53,557 nt of DNA from Micrococcales bacterium (GTDB taxonomy: Bacteria > Actinomycetota > Actinomycetes > Actinomycetales > Microbacteriaceae): contig CANLDE010000003.1 of assembly GCA_947489235.1 (NCBI GenBank), positions 1 to 53,557 on the forward strand. Reading direction: 5' to 3'. This document shows, piece after piece, positions 20,353 through 31,112 of the stretch (its first letter is position 1; every line of letters begins with the position of its first letter). A model generated the notes under the pieces. That model was not told the DNA's origin. It did not search any database and was given only the letters and a program-made list of their open reading frames with translations. Position numbers and translations under genes: made by a program.

Positions 20353-21555
20353 ATGCGCACTTTAGCTGACCTACCTGATCTAAGTTCCAAGCGGGTAATC
20401 GTTCGCTGCGACTTGAATGTTCCTCTTGATGGTGCAACCATCACAGATGACGGCAGAATCCTGGCATCAGTTCCCACCTTGAACTACCTCCTTGAGCGTG
20501 GCGCTAAGGTGATTGTTATTAGTCACCTTGGTAGACCTGATGGAGCACCAGTATCTAAGTACTCGCTTGAACCTGTGGCAAAACGCTTAGGTGAAGTTCT
20601 ATCCAGCCCAGTCTCGTTCTGCTCCACTACAACAGGAGAAGAAGCCCTCTCGGCAGCTGAGAAACTTCAGAGCGGGGAAGTCCTTGTTCTAGAGAACCTG
20701 CGTTTCAACGCAGGAGAGACAGCTAAAGAGTCAGCGGAAAGATTAGCGTTTGCTCAGTCATTAGCCCAGCTCGGCGATTTGTTTGTTAGCGATGGCTTCG
20801 GAGTTGTGCACAGAAAGCAAGCATCTGTTTACGAGTTACCAGGCTTACTGCCAAGTGTTGCTGGACTCTTGATTGAGAAAGAACTAGAAGTTCTAACCAG
20901 ACTTACCAAGAATCCTGAACGCCCGTACGCTGTTGTGCTTGGTGGCTCAAAAGTCTCAGACAAACTTGGCGTTATCGATCACCTGCTTCCACACGTGAAT
21001 CAACTTCTTGTTGGTGGCGGAATGGTTTTCACCTTCTTAGCAGCCCTTGGTCACAAAGTTGGAGCAAGCCTTCTTGAAGTCGATCAGATTGAAACGGTCA
21101 AAGGCTACCTTGCAAGAGCAAAGGAACTAGGTATCGAAGTAGTTCTACCTTCTGACATCGTGGTTGCCAGCAAGTTTGGTGCTGATGCAGAAGTTGAAAT
21201 AACCAAATCAGCAGAGATAGAAGGCAGCGCCTTTGGTACGACCGGCCTTGGTTTGGACATTGGACCTGATAGTGCTCTTGCTTTTGCTGAAGTCATTAGA
21301 AAAGCAAAAACTGTTTTCTGGAACGGCCCAATGGGTGTGTTTGAGATTCCAGCCTTTGCCAATGGAACAAAGCAGGTTGCTCAAGCACTAAGTGAAGTTG
21401 ATGGATTATCAGTAGTTGGTGGCGGGGATTCAGCAGCTGCTGTTCGAATTCTTGGATTTGAAGACTCTGCTTTCTCACACATCTCAACCGGTGGTGGAGC
21501 TAGTTTAGAATTCTTAGAGGGCAAGCAAATGCCTGGATTAGAGGTATTGAAGTGA
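20353..21555 (+). CDS. pgk: Phosphoglycerate kinase
   Basis: Pgk makes ATP from 1,3-bisphosphoglycerate. The 400-residue protein shows VIVRCDLNVPLDG, the ISHLGRPDGAP loop, the LENLRFNAGE segment, and the nucleotide-binding GGGDSAAA with STGGGASLEFLEG at the C-terminus. It begins eight bases after gapA. No Shine-Dalgarno is visible before the ATG, so translation may depend on ribosomes leaving gapA. Its GTGA end overlaps the start of tpiA by four bases. Confidence 0.97.
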   Translation: MRTLADLPDLSSKRVIVRCDLNVPLDGATITDDGRILASVPTLNYLLERGAKVIVISHLGRPDGAPVSKYSLEPVAKRLGEVLSSPVSFCSTTTGEEALSAAEKLQSGEVLVLENLRFNAGETAKESAERLAFAQSLAQLGDLFVSDGFGVVHRKQASVYELPGLLPSVAGLLIEKELEVLTRLTKNPERPYAVVLGGSKVSDKLGVIDHLLPHVNQLLVGGGMVFTFLAALGHKVGASLLEVDQIETVKGYLARAKELGIEVVLPSDIVVASKFGADAEVEITKSAEIEGSAFGTTGLGLDIGPDSALAFAEVIRKAKTVFWNGPMGVFEIPAFANGTKQVAQALSEVDGLSVVGGGDSAAAVRILGFEDSAFSHISTGGGASLEFLEGKQMPGLEVLK

Positions 21556-22340
21556 GCGTAGAGAGAGTTCCATTCATCGCAGGCAACTGGAAGATGAATC
21601 TGGATCACCAGCAGGCCATCGCATTGGTGCAAAAGCTTTCATGGACTTTAGCCGATGCCAACCACGACTATACAAAGACAGAAGTAGCTGTCTTTCCTCC
21701 TTTTACCGACCTTCGCACAGTGCAAACTCTGATCAGTGCCGAGAAGTACTCTTTGTCTCTTGGAGCTCAAGACCTAAGTCAGCATGATTCTGGTGCTTAT
21801 ACGGGAGACATTTCAGGTGCCTTCCTCAAAAAGCTAGACGTTCAGTATGTCCTTATTGGCCACAGCGAACGTAGAAGCTACCACCACGAAGATGACACCA
21901 TGGTTCAGGCTAAGGTCGCTGCGGCTTTCAAGCATGGCTTGATTCCAGTAATTTGCGTGGGCGAGACTCAAGAAGAGCTAGAGGCGGAAGGCCAAAGCGC
22001 TGTTCCAGTGCGTCAGATTCTTGCTGCTCTAGCAGGACATGCCAAGGTGGGCGAGTTCATTGTTGCTTATGAGCCTGTTTGGGCTATTGGCACTGGCCAG
22101 GTGGCTACACCAGAGCAAGCCGCTAGTGTGGCAGCCAAGATTCGTGAGGCCATTGAAGGCCCTTTAGGCCCTGAAATAGCCCAAAGTACAAGGATTTTGT
22201 ATGGTGGTTCGGTAAAAGCTGCCAATGTGGCAGGCTTTCTGAGAAGCCCAGAGGTCGATGGAGTGCTAGTTGGCGGTGCCAGCCTGGACGTTGAAGAGTT
22301 CTCTGGTATTTCTCGCTTCCTAAAGCACCTGACCTTATAA
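21552..22340 (+). CDS. tpiA: Triosephosphate isomerase
   Basis: TpiA interconverts dihydroxyacetone phosphate and glyceraldehyde 3-phosphate. Catalytic residues are in place: Lys14 in GNWKMN, the histidine of LIGHSERR and the glutamate of AYEPVWAIGTG. The phosphate-binding YGGSVKAANV and VDGVLVGGASL end the barrel. Length is 262 residues. It starts at GTG 21552, inside the pgk stop (GTGA), a typical coupled arrangement. Confidence 0.97.
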   Translation: MSVERVPFIAGNWKMNLDHQQAIALVQKLSWTLADANHDYTKTEVAVFPPFTDLRTVQTLISAEKYSLSLGAQDLSQHDSGAYTGDISGAFLKKLDVQYVLIGHSERRSYHHEDDTMVQAKVAAAFKHGLIPVICVGETQEELEAEGQSAVPVRQILAALAGHAKVGEFIVAYEPVWAIGTGQVATPEQAASVAAKIREAIEGPLGPEIAQSTRILYGGSVKAANVAGFLRSPEVDGVLVGGASLDVEEFSGISRFLKHLTL

Positions 22341-22386
22341 TTTACAAGGGAGACGAGAAGTCTCTGATAAAAGAAAGATCAAATAA

Positions 22387-22635
22387 ATGACCGGTATCAT
22401 CATCGCCCTAAGAATCCTTCTAGGCGTTACCAGCCTGCTACTAACCCTGCTTATCCTTCTTCACAAGGGTCGCGGAGGTGGACTAAGCGACATGTTCGGT
22501 GGTGGAATCAACAACACTATGGGTTCATCCGGTGTTGCTGAGCGTAACCTAAACCGGATCACAGTCATCTTGGGGCTTGTATGGGTCGTTACAGTGATCA
22601 TTCTTGGTCTGGCATCAACTTATTCTTGGGCATAA
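22387..22635 (+). CDS. secG: Protein translocase subunit SecG
   Basis: SecG is the small accessory subunit of the SecYEG channel. The 82-residue protein has two membrane helices (about residues 3-24 and 56-77) joined by a glycine-rich cytoplasmic loop with the family pattern HKGRGGGLSDMFGGG. Position after tpiA is conserved across actinobacteria. The ATG follows AGAAAGATC, a modest ribosome binding site. Confidence 0.95.
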   Translation: MTGIIIALRILLGVTSLLLTLLILLHKGRGGGLSDMFGGGINNTMGSSGVAERNLNRITVILGLVWVVTVIILGLASTYSWA

Positions 22636-22638
22636 CCT

Positions 22639-23046
22639 ATGAGCAGTAATACAGCAGCTATCAGAGGATCACGTGTTGGAGCTGGCCCAATGGGCGAGCA
22701 GGACAATGGTTTCCAAGCGGAGCGAGTAAAGCTCAGTTATTACTGCTGTAACAACCACAGTTTCACCACTTCATTTGCAGCAAGCGTGGATGCAGCCGAA
22801 CTTCCTGTTGAATTGGACTGCCCACACTGTGGTTTGCCAGCAGGACAAGACAAAGACAACCCACCTCAGATTGCTAAGCACGAGCCATACAAGACTCACC
22901 TTGCTTACGTTAAGGAAAGAAGAACCGCTCAGGAAGCGAAGGATCTTCTAGATGAAGCTGTTGCGATTGTCAAAGAGCGTCGTGTCAGACTTCTTGCTGA
23001 AGCTAAAGCAGAAGCAAAGAGAGCAGCTAAAGGCAGCAAAGCCTAA
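22639..23046 (+). CDS. rbpA: RNA polymerase-binding protein RbpA
   Basis: RbpA binds the primary sigma factor and RNA polymerase and helps open promoters; it is confined to actinobacteria. The 135-residue protein begins with the RGSRVGAGPMGEQ tail, then a zinc-ribbon-like core with Cys36, His40, Cys61 and Cys64 (CCNNH...CPHC). A basic linker and the C-terminal sigma-interacting helices (KTHLAYVKERRTAQEAKDLLDEAV) follow. The extreme C-terminus is an Ala/Lys-rich extension. It starts three bases after secG and abuts the convergent pgl with no gap. Confidence 0.93.
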   Translation: MSSNTAAIRGSRVGAGPMGEQDNGFQAERVKLSYYCCNNHSFTTSFAASVDAAELPVELDCPHCGLPAGQDKDNPPQIAKHEPYKTHLAYVKERRTAQEAKDLLDEAVAIVKERRVRLLAEAKAEAKRAAKGSKA

Positions 23047-23778
23047 CTAGCAGCTCCAAAACGAAGCACCAGCTGCTTCATCAATAATCCAAAGAGTTAA
23101 ACCTGTAGCCGCTACTTTTGCAGCTGGCAATTCGCAATCTGGGTCCTTGTGCACAGCTTCAACAGCTTCTGCCTTATCAATACCTGAGACAACAAAAATA
23201 ACCTTCTCTGATTCGTTGATTACATCCATACTTAGTGACAAACGTTCAGCCGGAGGCTTAGGGGAGTTATGTATTGCAACGACGTTTTTAGACTCAGCCA
23301 ACATATTCGGGAATAGTGATGCAACGTGTCCATCAGGACCCATGCCAAGGATTGTCAAATCCATTGCAGGCGTTTCACCATCAAAAGCTTCAATGATGAA
23401 CTGTTCAAACTTGTCTCTCGCCTGATCCACACTTAGCCCTGAATCAGTTGATGGAAACTCGTGAATATTTGAATCCTTAATGGCAAGGGTGTTAAGCAAA
23501 GCCACTCTTGCTTGATTGGCGTTTCGATCGTTTGAGCTACTAGCAACATATCTCTCGTCACCCCACCAGAAATGAACATTCGAGAAATCGATTTGGTTCT
23601 TGAATTCGTCTCTGGCTAGAACCTCGAGAGTAAGAATTCCAACGGTTCCGCCAGTTAGAGCAACATTGGCAGATGATTTGGCTTTGAGAATACTAGCCAA
23701 ACTAGAAACGATTTCTTCTGCCGCCTGGGTAGCAACGTCAATAGCGTTAACGGCTTTTCTAACTTCAACTGACTGCAT
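23047..23778 (-). CDS. pgl: 6-phosphogluconolactonase
   Basis: Pgl hydrolyses 6-phosphogluconolactone, the second oxidative pentose-phosphate step. The 243-residue protein is of the NagB/DevB type, with VALTGGTVGILTLEVL, FWWGDERYVASSSNDRN and the LTILGMGPDGHVASLFPN motif that carries active-site residues. It is the last gene of the minus-strand pentose-phosphate operon and overlaps opcA by one base. Its stop abuts that of rbpA, and I see no terminator hairpin between them. Confidence 0.95.
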   Translation of the reverse strand: MQSVEVRKAVNAIDVATQAAEEIVSSLASILKAKSSANVALTGGTVGILTLEVLARDEFKNQIDFSNVHFWWGDERYVASSSNDRNANQARVALLNTLAIKDSNIHEFPSTDSGLSVDQARDKFEQFIIEAFDGETPAMDLTILGMGPDGHVASLFPNMLAESKNVVAIHNSPKPPAERLSLSMDVINESEKVIFVVSGIDKAEAVEAVHKDPDCELPAAKVAATGLTLWIIDEAAGASFWSC

Positions 23779-24743
23779 TAGTTACTTTCAGCACTCTTGC
23801 CTGCGGCAGATTTCTTAGAAGCGCTAGAGAAACCTGCGACAATCATGTTTCCAAATGCATCATCACTATCTAGTCGACGAAGATCTTCAATTAGGCAGTC
23901 ACGTAGCGATCGTCGAGGAAGGTTGATATCTCTTGTAGGTTGTGATGGCTGAATTAGTGTTGCGACATCAGGCACGTTTCGAACAATCTCAATTTCTCCA
24001 GAAGCTCTCAACAACTTCACACCCTTGATACCAGATACCGCTTCGCCTCTAACAGTTCTAACAAGCTCAACTTCAACAGCTAGTTTCTGAGTGAGCCATG
24101 CCGCAAGTAAATCTGTGCTCGGAGAATCAGACGCTCCTGTGACGATGACTTTGGTGATTGGGTCATATGGGGGCTGATCCAAAACAGCTGCTAGTTGAGC
24201 TCTCCAAAGAGTAAGCCTTGTCCAAGCAAAATCACTGTCACCTGGTACATAGTTATCAGCTAGCGAAGAAAGCCACGCTTGAGGATTAGTTTGGTTAGCT
24301 GCGTCAGTAATTCTTCTTTGAGCTATGCGTCCAATTGCAGAGGTTGATGGCTTTACAGGAGCTTCACCTGGCCACCACGCAACAACTGGAGCATCTGGAA
24401 GCAGCAAACCAGTTACTAGGCTCTCTGGATCACTGGCAGCTTCGCCGTAAGCACTGAGCACGATTACCTCTGAAGCACCTGCATCGCCACCAACTCGAAT
24501 CTCGGCATCCAATCTTGGTTCAGAGTTACTTGGTACATCTTCATCTGCAAGCACAATGATGCGACAAGGATGTGCTCTTGAGGCTTCGTTAGCCGCGAGG
24601 ATTGCTTCCTCGATGCCTGAGAACTTAGTTTGCACTAGGAGAGTAAGAACTCTTCCAAGGGCGACAGCTCCACCTTCTTCACGAATGGTTACTAACTCTC
24701 GAGAAATTTTTGATGTAGTGGTGTTCGGTAGATTCTTGATCAT
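23778..24743 (-). CDS. opcA: Glucose-6-phosphate dehydrogenase assembly protein OpcA
   Basis: OpcA is needed for activity of the actinobacterial and cyanobacterial glucose-6-phosphate dehydrogenase. The ORF track starts at 24755. I prefer ATG 24743, which overlaps the zwf stop as ATGA and gives the usual family N-terminus, MIKNLPNTTTSKISREL. The protein then has 321 residues. The segments REEGGAVALGRVLTLLV, PDAPVVAWWPGEAP and the C-terminal LIEDLRRLDSDDAFG are typical. There is no catalytic motif, as expected for an assembly factor. It lies between zwf and pgl. Confidence 0.93.
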   Translation of the reverse strand: MIKNLPNTTTSKISRELVTIREEGGAVALGRVLTLLVQTKFSGIEEAILAANEASRAHPCRIIVLADEDVPSNSEPRLDAEIRVGGDAGASEVIVLSAYGEAASDPESLVTGLLLPDAPVVAWWPGEAPVKPSTSAIGRIAQRRITDAANQTNPQAWLSSLADNYVPGDSDFAWTRLTLWRAQLAAVLDQPPYDPITKVIVTGASDSPSTDLLAAWLTQKLAVEVELVRTVRGEAVSGIKGVKLLRASGEIEIVRNVPDVATLIQPSQPTRDINLPRRSLRDCLIEDLRRLDSDDAFGNMIVAGFSSASKKSAAGKSAESN

Positions 24744-26281
24744 GGACGTCTCCAAACTCTGCCATCTGCAGCCATCATTGCATCTGCAGACTCAGGACCC
24801 CAGGTACCTGGACGGTAAGGCTCTGGTTTACCGTTCTTAGCCCAATACTCTTCAATCGGGTCAAGGATCTTCCAGGAGAGCTCTACCTCTTCATGCCTAG
24901 GGAAAAGTGGTGGATCACCTAAGAGCACATCAAGGATTAGCCTCTCGTAAGCTTCAGGGCTTGCCTCAGTGAAAGCGTGGCCGTAACCAAAGTCCATGGT
25001 CACATCTCTTACCTGCATGCCAACACCTGGCACCTTAGAGCCGAATCTGATGGTTACACCTTCATCTGGCTGCACTCGAATAACGAGAGCATTCTGACCT
25101 AGTGCAGAGGTTTGGCTAGCACCAAAGATTTGCTGAGGAGCGCGCTTGAACACCACTGCAATCTCGGTAACTCTTCGACCTAGTCTCTTGCCTGCACGAA
25201 GATAGAACGGAACTCCAGCCCAACGACGAGTGTTTATATCAAGTCTCATAGCTGCAAAAGTTTCTGTCACTGACTCAGGGTTCATACCTTCTTCATCTAA
25301 GAAGCCGGTAACTTTCTCGCCACCTTGCCAACCTCCGATGTATTGACCTCGAGAGGTGTGCTTACCAATATCGTCAGGAAGTCTAACTGCAGAAAGAACC
25401 TTCTCTTTTTCTGCTCTCAGATCAGCGGCATCAAAGGAAACAGGCTCTTCCATAGCAGTAAGTGCCAGCAATTGAAGAAGGTGGTTTTGAATAACGTCTC
25501 TAGCTGCACCAATGCCGTCGTAGTAGCCAGCTCTTCCACCAACACCGATGTCTTCTGCCATTGTGATCTGGACGTGATCAATGTAGTTGTTGTTCCAAAG
25601 CGGTTCATAAAGTTGATTAGCAAATCTAAGGGCCAGAATGTTCTGAACAGTTTCTTTACCTAGGTAGTGGTCAATTCGGAAAATTGAGTCGGCAGGGAAG
25701 ACAGACTCGACAACCTCATTTAATTCACGTGCTGACTGTAAGTCGTGACCGAAAGGCTTTTCAATAACGACTCTCCTAAATTGATCAGGCTTTGGATCAG
25801 CAAGTCCTGATCTTGACAATTGCTGAGTAACCAGCGGAAAAGCTTTAGGCGGAATGCTTAGGTAGAAGGCGTGGTTTCCGTTGGTTCCTCGTTCGGCATC
25901 TAAGGTCTCAATGGTCTCTCTTAGCTTGTCAAAAGCTGCGTCATCGCCGAATTCACCTGAAACGAAACGGATACCTCTCGAAAGCTGGTTCCAGATATCT
26001 TCATTCCAAGGTGTTCTTGCGTACTCTTTGACAGCTTCTTTAACTACCTGACCAAAGTCCTGGTCTTCCCAATCTCTTCTGGCAAATCCAACCAGAGAAA
26101 AACCTGGCGGTAACAAGCCACGGTTAGCCAGATCGTAAACAGCAGGCATCAACTTCTTGCGGCTAAGGTCACCAGTCACACCAAAAATGATTAGACCAGA
26201 TGGGCCAGCAATTCGATTTAGTCTTCGATCGAGTGGGTCCCTCAGCGGATTAGAACCTGGACCTAACTTCACTTCAACCAT
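24740..26281 (-). CDS. zwf: Glucose-6-phosphate 1-dehydrogenase
   Basis: Zwf oxidises glucose 6-phosphate and generates NADPH. The 513-residue protein has the dinucleotide-binding GVTGDLSRKKLMPAVYDL near residue 35, the substrate-binding and catalytic signature RIDHYLGKETVQNI, and PFYLRAGKRL. The tail matches the actinobacterial enzymes that work with OpcA. It is fourth in the operon, 14 bases downstream of pgi, and overlaps opcA by four bases. Confidence 0.97.
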   Translation of the reverse strand: MVEVKLGPGSNPLRDPLDRRLNRIAGPSGLIIFGVTGDLSRKKLMPAVYDLANRGLLPPGFSLVGFARRDWEDQDFGQVVKEAVKEYARTPWNEDIWNQLSRGIRFVSGEFGDDAAFDKLRETIETLDAERGTNGNHAFYLSIPPKAFPLVTQQLSRSGLADPKPDQFRRVVIEKPFGHDLQSARELNEVVESVFPADSIFRIDHYLGKETVQNILALRFANQLYEPLWNNNYIDHVQITMAEDIGVGGRAGYYDGIGAARDVIQNHLLQLLALTAMEEPVSFDAADLRAEKEKVLSAVRLPDDIGKHTSRGQYIGGWQGGEKVTGFLDEEGMNPESVTETFAAMRLDINTRRWAGVPFYLRAGKRLGRRVTEIAVVFKRAPQQIFGASQTSALGQNALVIRVQPDEGVTIRFGSKVPGVGMQVRDVTMDFGYGHAFTEASPEAYERLILDVLLGDPPLFPRHEEVELSWKILDPIEEYWAKNGKPEPYRPGTWGPESADAMMAADGRVWRRP

Positions 26282-26295
26282 GGGTTTGGCTCTCC

Positions 26296-27894
26296 TTAAC
26301 CGATTGCTGCCAAAACAGTATTGAAATCTTCAACTGGATTATTCAAAGTCAAAGTAAGAACTGGTCTACCGAGATCTGCTAAGACCTTAGCGTCACCAGC
26401 TGCTTGAGAGGCAATCAGTTCACCGAAGGTGAAGTCTCTACCAGGAACTGCAACATCTTCGGAACTCTTTGCTACAAGTTGCAAGAACACACCTTGGCGA
26501 GGACCACCTTTGTGGTACTGACCTGTTGAATGAAGGAATCTAGGTGCCCAACCAAATGTTGTTGGACGATCTGATACTGAGGCTAGGCCATCTCGCAGCG
26601 CTTCCGCTTTTACAGGAGCTGTTCTATCCATGTATGCGTGCACTGAGATATAGCCATCTGAAGCAAGTTCTGAAAGAAGTTTTACCAAACCTGTTGCCAC
26701 TCCAGTGACACCTGTTAGATCTAGACCTAATGCACTGACTTCGATTGAGTCGAAAGTGTGTTCGCTCTTGGTAGCTTCTGCTCTTTTCTCAAGCATTCCT
26801 CTGGCGGCAATCTTTGCTGATTCGACATCTGGCTGATCGAAAGGATTGATGCCAAGCAAACGGCTTGCTACAACAGTTGCATACTCCCAAAGCATGAACT
26901 GTGCACCTAGGCAAGCAGAAACACTGACACCTTCAGCAAGTTCAACATTCCTGTCAGCAGAAATATCTACCAATAGCATGTCGTTTAGATCTGCAAAGGT
27001 TTCATAGCTTTTAGCTTGTAAAACAACCGGAAGAACTCCTTTTGAGTGCTTACCTGTTGATTCAGCAACTAACTGTTCAATCCAGTCACCAAAACCCGGT
27101 AGCGAACTCTGATCTGCTAGCAGACCTATCTTGTCTTTGTAGCCACTTCCATTAGCTGATCTAGCCAGAGCGGCACCAAGAACGAATCCTGGGTTATCGA
27201 GGCTATCCTCGGCTAGAACTAATGCAGCTTGGCTTGCTTGGTCTAGAAGCTCTTGGATGTCTACACCGGCTAAAGCTGATGGAACTAATCCAAAAGCAGT
27301 TAGCGCTGAATAGCGTCCGCCTACAGTTGGGTCAGCGTTAAAGATTTTGTAACCATCTGCTTTAGCTGCTGCCTCCATAGGTGAACCTGGATCAGTGACT
27401 ATGACAATTCGTTCAGTTTTTTCAATTCCTGCTTTAGTGAAGGCGTCTTCGAAGATGCGTTTCTGAGAATCAGTTTCAACAGTTGAACCTGATTTCGAGG
27501 AAACAATTATTGCTGTGCGCTGGATATCAATAGCTACAACACTTCTCACTTGATCTGGAGCAGTCGAATCTAGAACAACCAGCTCAACTCCGTACTTGTT
27601 TGTAATAACCTCAGGAGCAAGAGAAGAGCCACCCATTCCACACAAAACAAAACGGTTCACACCCTTTGCCTTGAACTGATCCCTCAAACTCAGGATTTCT
27701 GCAACTAGCGATTGAGAATCGATAGCCGAGTTAACCCAACCAAGTCTGATTGAGGACTCAGCTTCAGCATCTTTTCCCCAGAGTGTGAAATCTTTGTTAG
27801 CAATACGGCTAGCAACTTTGTCGCTGACTAGTTGATTGATGTTTTCTTGAACTGCTAGGTTCGCAGCCCCAAAAGCTCTTACGCTTATTGTCAT
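26296..27894 (-). CDS. pgi: Glucose-6-phosphate isomerase
   Basis: Pgi interconverts glucose and fructose 6-phosphate. The 532-residue protein is of the actinobacterial type found next to transaldolase. The phosphate-binding loop is IIVSSKSGSTVETDSQ, with the earlier VLCGMGGSSLAPEV strand, the sugar-binding VGGRYSALTAFGLVP and the C-terminal HSTGQYHKGGP that supplies active-site residues. It overlaps tal by one base (TAATG), suggesting coupling. In some actinobacteria the two genes are fused; here they are separate. Confidence 0.95.
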   Translation of the reverse strand: MTISVRAFGAANLAVQENINQLVSDKVASRIANKDFTLWGKDAEAESSIRLGWVNSAIDSQSLVAEILSLRDQFKAKGVNRFVLCGMGGSSLAPEVITNKYGVELVVLDSTAPDQVRSVVAIDIQRTAIIVSSKSGSTVETDSQKRIFEDAFTKAGIEKTERIVIVTDPGSPMEAAAKADGYKIFNADPTVGGRYSALTAFGLVPSALAGVDIQELLDQASQAALVLAEDSLDNPGFVLGAALARSANGSGYKDKIGLLADQSSLPGFGDWIEQLVAESTGKHSKGVLPVVLQAKSYETFADLNDMLLVDISADRNVELAEGVSVSACLGAQFMLWEYATVVASRLLGINPFDQPDVESAKIAARGMLEKRAEATKSEHTFDSIEVSALGLDLTGVTGVATGLVKLLSELASDGYISVHAYMDRTAPVKAEALRDGLASVSDRPTTFGWAPRFLHSTGQYHKGGPRQGVFLQLVAKSSEDVAVPGRDFTFGELIASQAAGDAKVLADLGRPVLTLTLNNPVEDFNTVLAAIG

Positions 27895-29000
27895 TACTTA
27901 GCTGCCTTTAGAGCGGCATCAACAGATTCAACAAGTTCATTCCAAGAGATTATGAACTTCTCAACACCTTCTTTTTCTAACAACTCGGTTACCTCATCGT
28001 ATGAAATACCCATTGCACCAATTGTGTGTAGAACTAGCTTGGCTTCTGCATATTTGCTGGTGATGCTGTTGGCAGGCACCACTCCGTGATCGAAGACAGC
28101 TTCCATAGTCTTTTCTGGCATGGTGTTTACAAGCTCAGGAGCAATCAACTCGGTTACATACAAAGTGTCACTCAGGGCTGGATCTTTGACTCCAGTAGAT
28201 GCCATAAGTGGACGCTGCTTGTTTGCACCTGCTGCAGCTGATGTGCTCCAGTCAGCTTTAGCAAACTCAATCTCGAATACTTCATAAGCAAGTCTTGCGT
28301 TAGCAAGTGCAGCTTTGCTCTTCATCTGAATCGCATCTGCTGTGCCAACGGCAACTAAGCGCTTGTCAATTTCGGTGTCAACGCGAGAGACGAAGAAAGA
28401 TGCAACTGAGTGGATCTTGCTTAGGTCCTTGCCTGCTGCGTGAGCAAGAGCGATTCCAGCCTTGTAAGCCTCGATTACTTCACGGTATCTCTGAAGAGAG
28501 AAAATCAAAGTCACGTTAACACTGATGCCATTTGAGATAACTTCGGTAATTGCAGCAAGGCCTGCCTTGGTTGCAGGAATCTTAATCATGACGTTTTCGC
28601 GGTTTACCTTGGCAAATAGTTCCTTAGCCTGAGTAACTGTGCCTGCAGTGTCATTAGCCAGACCTGGCTCAACTTCGATTGATACACGACCATCGAAGCC
28701 ATGGCTCTTCTTGTAAACATCGGCGAATACATCGCAAGCATCGGCAACATCTTTGGTGGTGATCTCGAAGATTGCTTCGGTAGCGCTTGCTCCAGCAGCG
28801 GCTAGTTCAGCTACCTGAGATTCGTAACCTTCACCCTTACCAACTGATTGAGCAAAGATGGTTGGGTTAGTGGTTACACCAACAACGTTTCTTGACTCGA
28901 TTAGCTCTGCAAGTGCACCAGAAGAGATTCTTGTTCTTGAAAGATCGTCAAGCCAGATGCTGACTCCATTGGCTGCTACTTGAGCTAGGGGACTAGTCAT
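27894..29000 (-). CDS. tal: Transaldolase
   Basis: Tal transfers dihydroxyacetone units between sugar phosphates. The Schiff-base lysine lies in [11 protein letters not shown], and [14 protein letters not shown] forms the conserved substrate pocket near the N-terminus. The 368-residue length and the [20 protein letters not shown] segment fit the larger actinobacterial form. It begins 21 bases after tkt and is coupled to pgi. A ribosome binding site AGGAGAAAA precedes the ATG. Confidence 0.96.
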   Translation of the reverse strand: MTSPLAQVAANGVSIWLDDLSRTRISSGALAELIESRNVVGVTTNPTIFAQSVGKGEGYESQVAELAAAGASATEAIFEITTKDVADACDVFADVYKKSHGFDGRVSIEVEPGLANDTAGTVTQAKELFAKVNRENVMIKIPATKAGLAAITEVISNGISVNVTLIFSLQRYREVIEAYKAGIALAHAAGKDLSKIHSVASFFVSRVDTEIDKRLVAVGTADAIQMKSKAALANARLAYEVFEIEFAKADWSTSAAAGANKQRPLMASTGVKDPALSDTLYVTELIAPELVNTMPEKTMEAVFDHGVVPANSITSKYAEAKLVLHTIGAMGISYDEVTELLEKEGVEKFIISWNELVESVDAALKAAK

Positions 29001-29021
29001 TATTTTTCTCCTGTTGGTTTC

Positions 29022-31112
29022 TTAGTTACTAAGTGATTTGTGAGCAGCTTTTACTACTGCATCTGTGGTCATTCCAAATTCTCTGAATAGAGTCTTGTAG
29101 TCAGCTGAAGCTCCGAAGTGTTCGATAGATACACTCTCGCCTGAGCGACCGACATATTTGCTCCAACCAAGTGAAAGACCAGCTTCAACAGAAACTCTTG
29201 CTGAAACATTGCTTGGTAGAACTGATTCTTTGTATGAATCTGATTGCTCATCGAACCACTCAACACAAGGAGCTGAAACAACTCTTGTCTTAATTCCTTC
29301 TGCTTCGAGTCTTGTTCTTGCTTCAACGGCTAACTGAACTTCAGAACCAGTTGCAATAAGGATTAGTTCAGGCTTTGAGTTAGATGCGTCAATCAGTGTG
29401 TAAGCGCCTTTAGAAGTGAGTTCTGCAGATGCGAATACTGAGCCAGTTTCATCTGCCTCGCCACGGTTGAATACCGGAATGTTTTGTCTAGTTAGCGCAA
29501 TACCTGCTGGGTTGTGACGACGTTCAAGAATTGTCTTCCATGCATAAGCAACTTCGTTAGCGTCTCCTGGGCGAACCATATCTAGTCCAGGGATAGCTCG
29601 AAGAGTTGCAAGCTGCTCAACTGGCTGATGTGTAGGGCCATCTTCACCAAGAGCAACACTGTCATGTGTCCAAACAAAGATTGAAGGAACCTTCATAAGG
29701 GCAGCTAGACGAACAGCTGGTCGCATGTAGTCGCTGAAGATTAGGAAAGTTCCACCGAAAGCTCTGGTGTTACCGTGCAGAACAATACCGTTCAGGATAG
29801 AACCCATGGCGTGTTCACGAATACCGAAGTGCAACACACGACCGTAAGGGTTACCTGACCATTCATGAGTTGACCATTCAGATGGAACGAACGACTTTGA
29901 ACCTTCGATGGTTGTGTTGTTTGATTCTGCAAGGTCAGCCGATCCACCCCAAAGCTCAGGCATAACCTTTGCTATTGCGTTGATTACTTTTCCGCTTGCT
30001 GAACGAGTGGAGATTTCTGTTCCACCTTCGAAAACTGGGAGAGAAGATGCAAGTTCTGCTGGAGTCTGACCTGATTGAACTCTGTCGTATAGCTTCTTCT
30101 TATCTGGGTTAGCTTTTGCCCATGCGTCAAACTTTGCCTGCCAAATGCTTCTTGCTTCTTTAGCTCTAGCAGCTGCATTACTGCGAGTGTGTTCGATCAC
30201 TTCTGCTGAAACATCAAATGTCTTTTCTGGGTCAAAGCCAAGAATAGTTTTTAGTCCAGCAAGTTCTTCTGCTCCTAGAGCTGAACCGTGAATCTTTCCA
30301 GTGTTCTGCTTCTTAGGTGAAGGCCAGCCAATGATTGTTCTAAGTGTGATAAGTGAAGGCTTAGTTGTTTCTGTTTTTGCTTTTTCGATTGCTGCATAAA
30401 GCTCATGGATGTCTTCGTGATAGTTGCCGCTCTTTTTCCAGTCAACTGTTTGAGTGTGCCAACCGTATGAGTTATAGCGAGCAGTTAGATCTTCAGTGAA
30501 AGCAATGTTGGTGTCATCTTCGATAGAGATTTGGTTGCTGTCATAGATCACAACTAGGTTTCCAAGTTGTTGGTGGCCTGCAAGTGAAGCAGCTTCGCTA
30601 GTTACACCCTCTTGCATGTCACCGTCACCGGCAATGACGTACACGAAGTGATCAAAAGCACTTTCACCCTGAGCAGTCTCTGGGTCAAATAGACCTCTTT
30701 CAAATCTTGCTGCGTATGCAAAACCAGTTGCAGATGCTAAACCTTGTCCTAGAGGGCCAGTGGTAATCTCAACGCCTTTGGTGTGACCATACTCAGGGTG
30801 ACCAGGAGTGGCAGAGCCCCAAGTTCTAAGTGCCTTGATGTCATCAAGTTCTAGACCGTAACCAGATAAGTACAACTGGTTATAAATTGTTAGTGAGGAG
30901 TGACCAACGCTGAGAATAAAGCGATCGCGACCAGTCCACTTTTCATCTGCAGGATCATGACACATAACCTTTTGGAAGAGAAGATAAGCAACCGGAGCTA
31001 ACGAAATAGCGGTGCCAGGGTGGCCATTACCAACTTTTTCAACTGCATCAGCAGCTAAAACACGAGCGGTATCTACAGATTTTGAATCTATGTTGTCCCA
31101 GATTAGTGACAC
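29022..31112 (-). CDS. tkt: Transketolase
   Basis: Transketolase moves two-carbon units with thiamine diphosphate and Mg. The 696-residue protein has the N-terminal [13 protein letters not shown], the ThDP-binding [16 protein letters not shown]...NQISIED motif, and the C-terminal [14 protein letters not shown] and [15 protein letters not shown] segments. The start is GTG 31112 with a good AAGGAGAAAG site. It is the first gene of the pentose-phosphate operon and is divergent from ctaB across about 190 bases. Confidence 0.97.
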   Translation of the reverse strand: MSLIWDNIDSKSVDTARVLAADAVEKVGNGHPGTAISLAPVAYLLFQKVMCHDPADEKWTGRDRFILSVGHSSLTIYNQLYLSGYGLELDDIKALRTWGSATPGHPEYGHTKGVEITTGPLGQGLASATGFAYAARFERGLFDPETAQGESAFDHFVYVIAGDGDMQEGVTSEAASLAGHQQLGNLVVIYDSNQISIEDDTNIAFTEDLTARYNSYGWHTQTVDWKKSGNYHEDIHELYAAIEKAKTETTKPSLITLRTIIGWPSPKKQNTGKIHGSALGAEELAGLKTILGFDPEKTFDVSAEVIEHTRSNAAARAKEARSIWQAKFDAWAKANPDKKKLYDRVQSGQTPAELASSLPVFEGGTEISTRSASGKVINAIAKVMPELWGGSADLAESNNTTIEGSKSFVPSEWSTHEWSGNPYGRVLHFGIREHAMGSILNGIVLHGNTRAFGGTFLIFSDYMRPAVRLAALMKVPSIFVWTHDSVALGEDGPTHQPVEQLATLRAIPGLDMVRPGDANEVAYAWKTILERRHNPAGIALTRQNIPVFNRGEADETGSVFASAELTSKGAYTLIDASNSKPELILIATGSEVQLAVEARTRLEAEGIKTRVVSAPCVEWFDEQSDSYKESVLPSNVSARVSVEAGLSLGWSKYVGRSGESVSIEHFGASADYKTLFREFGMTTDAVVKAAHKSLSN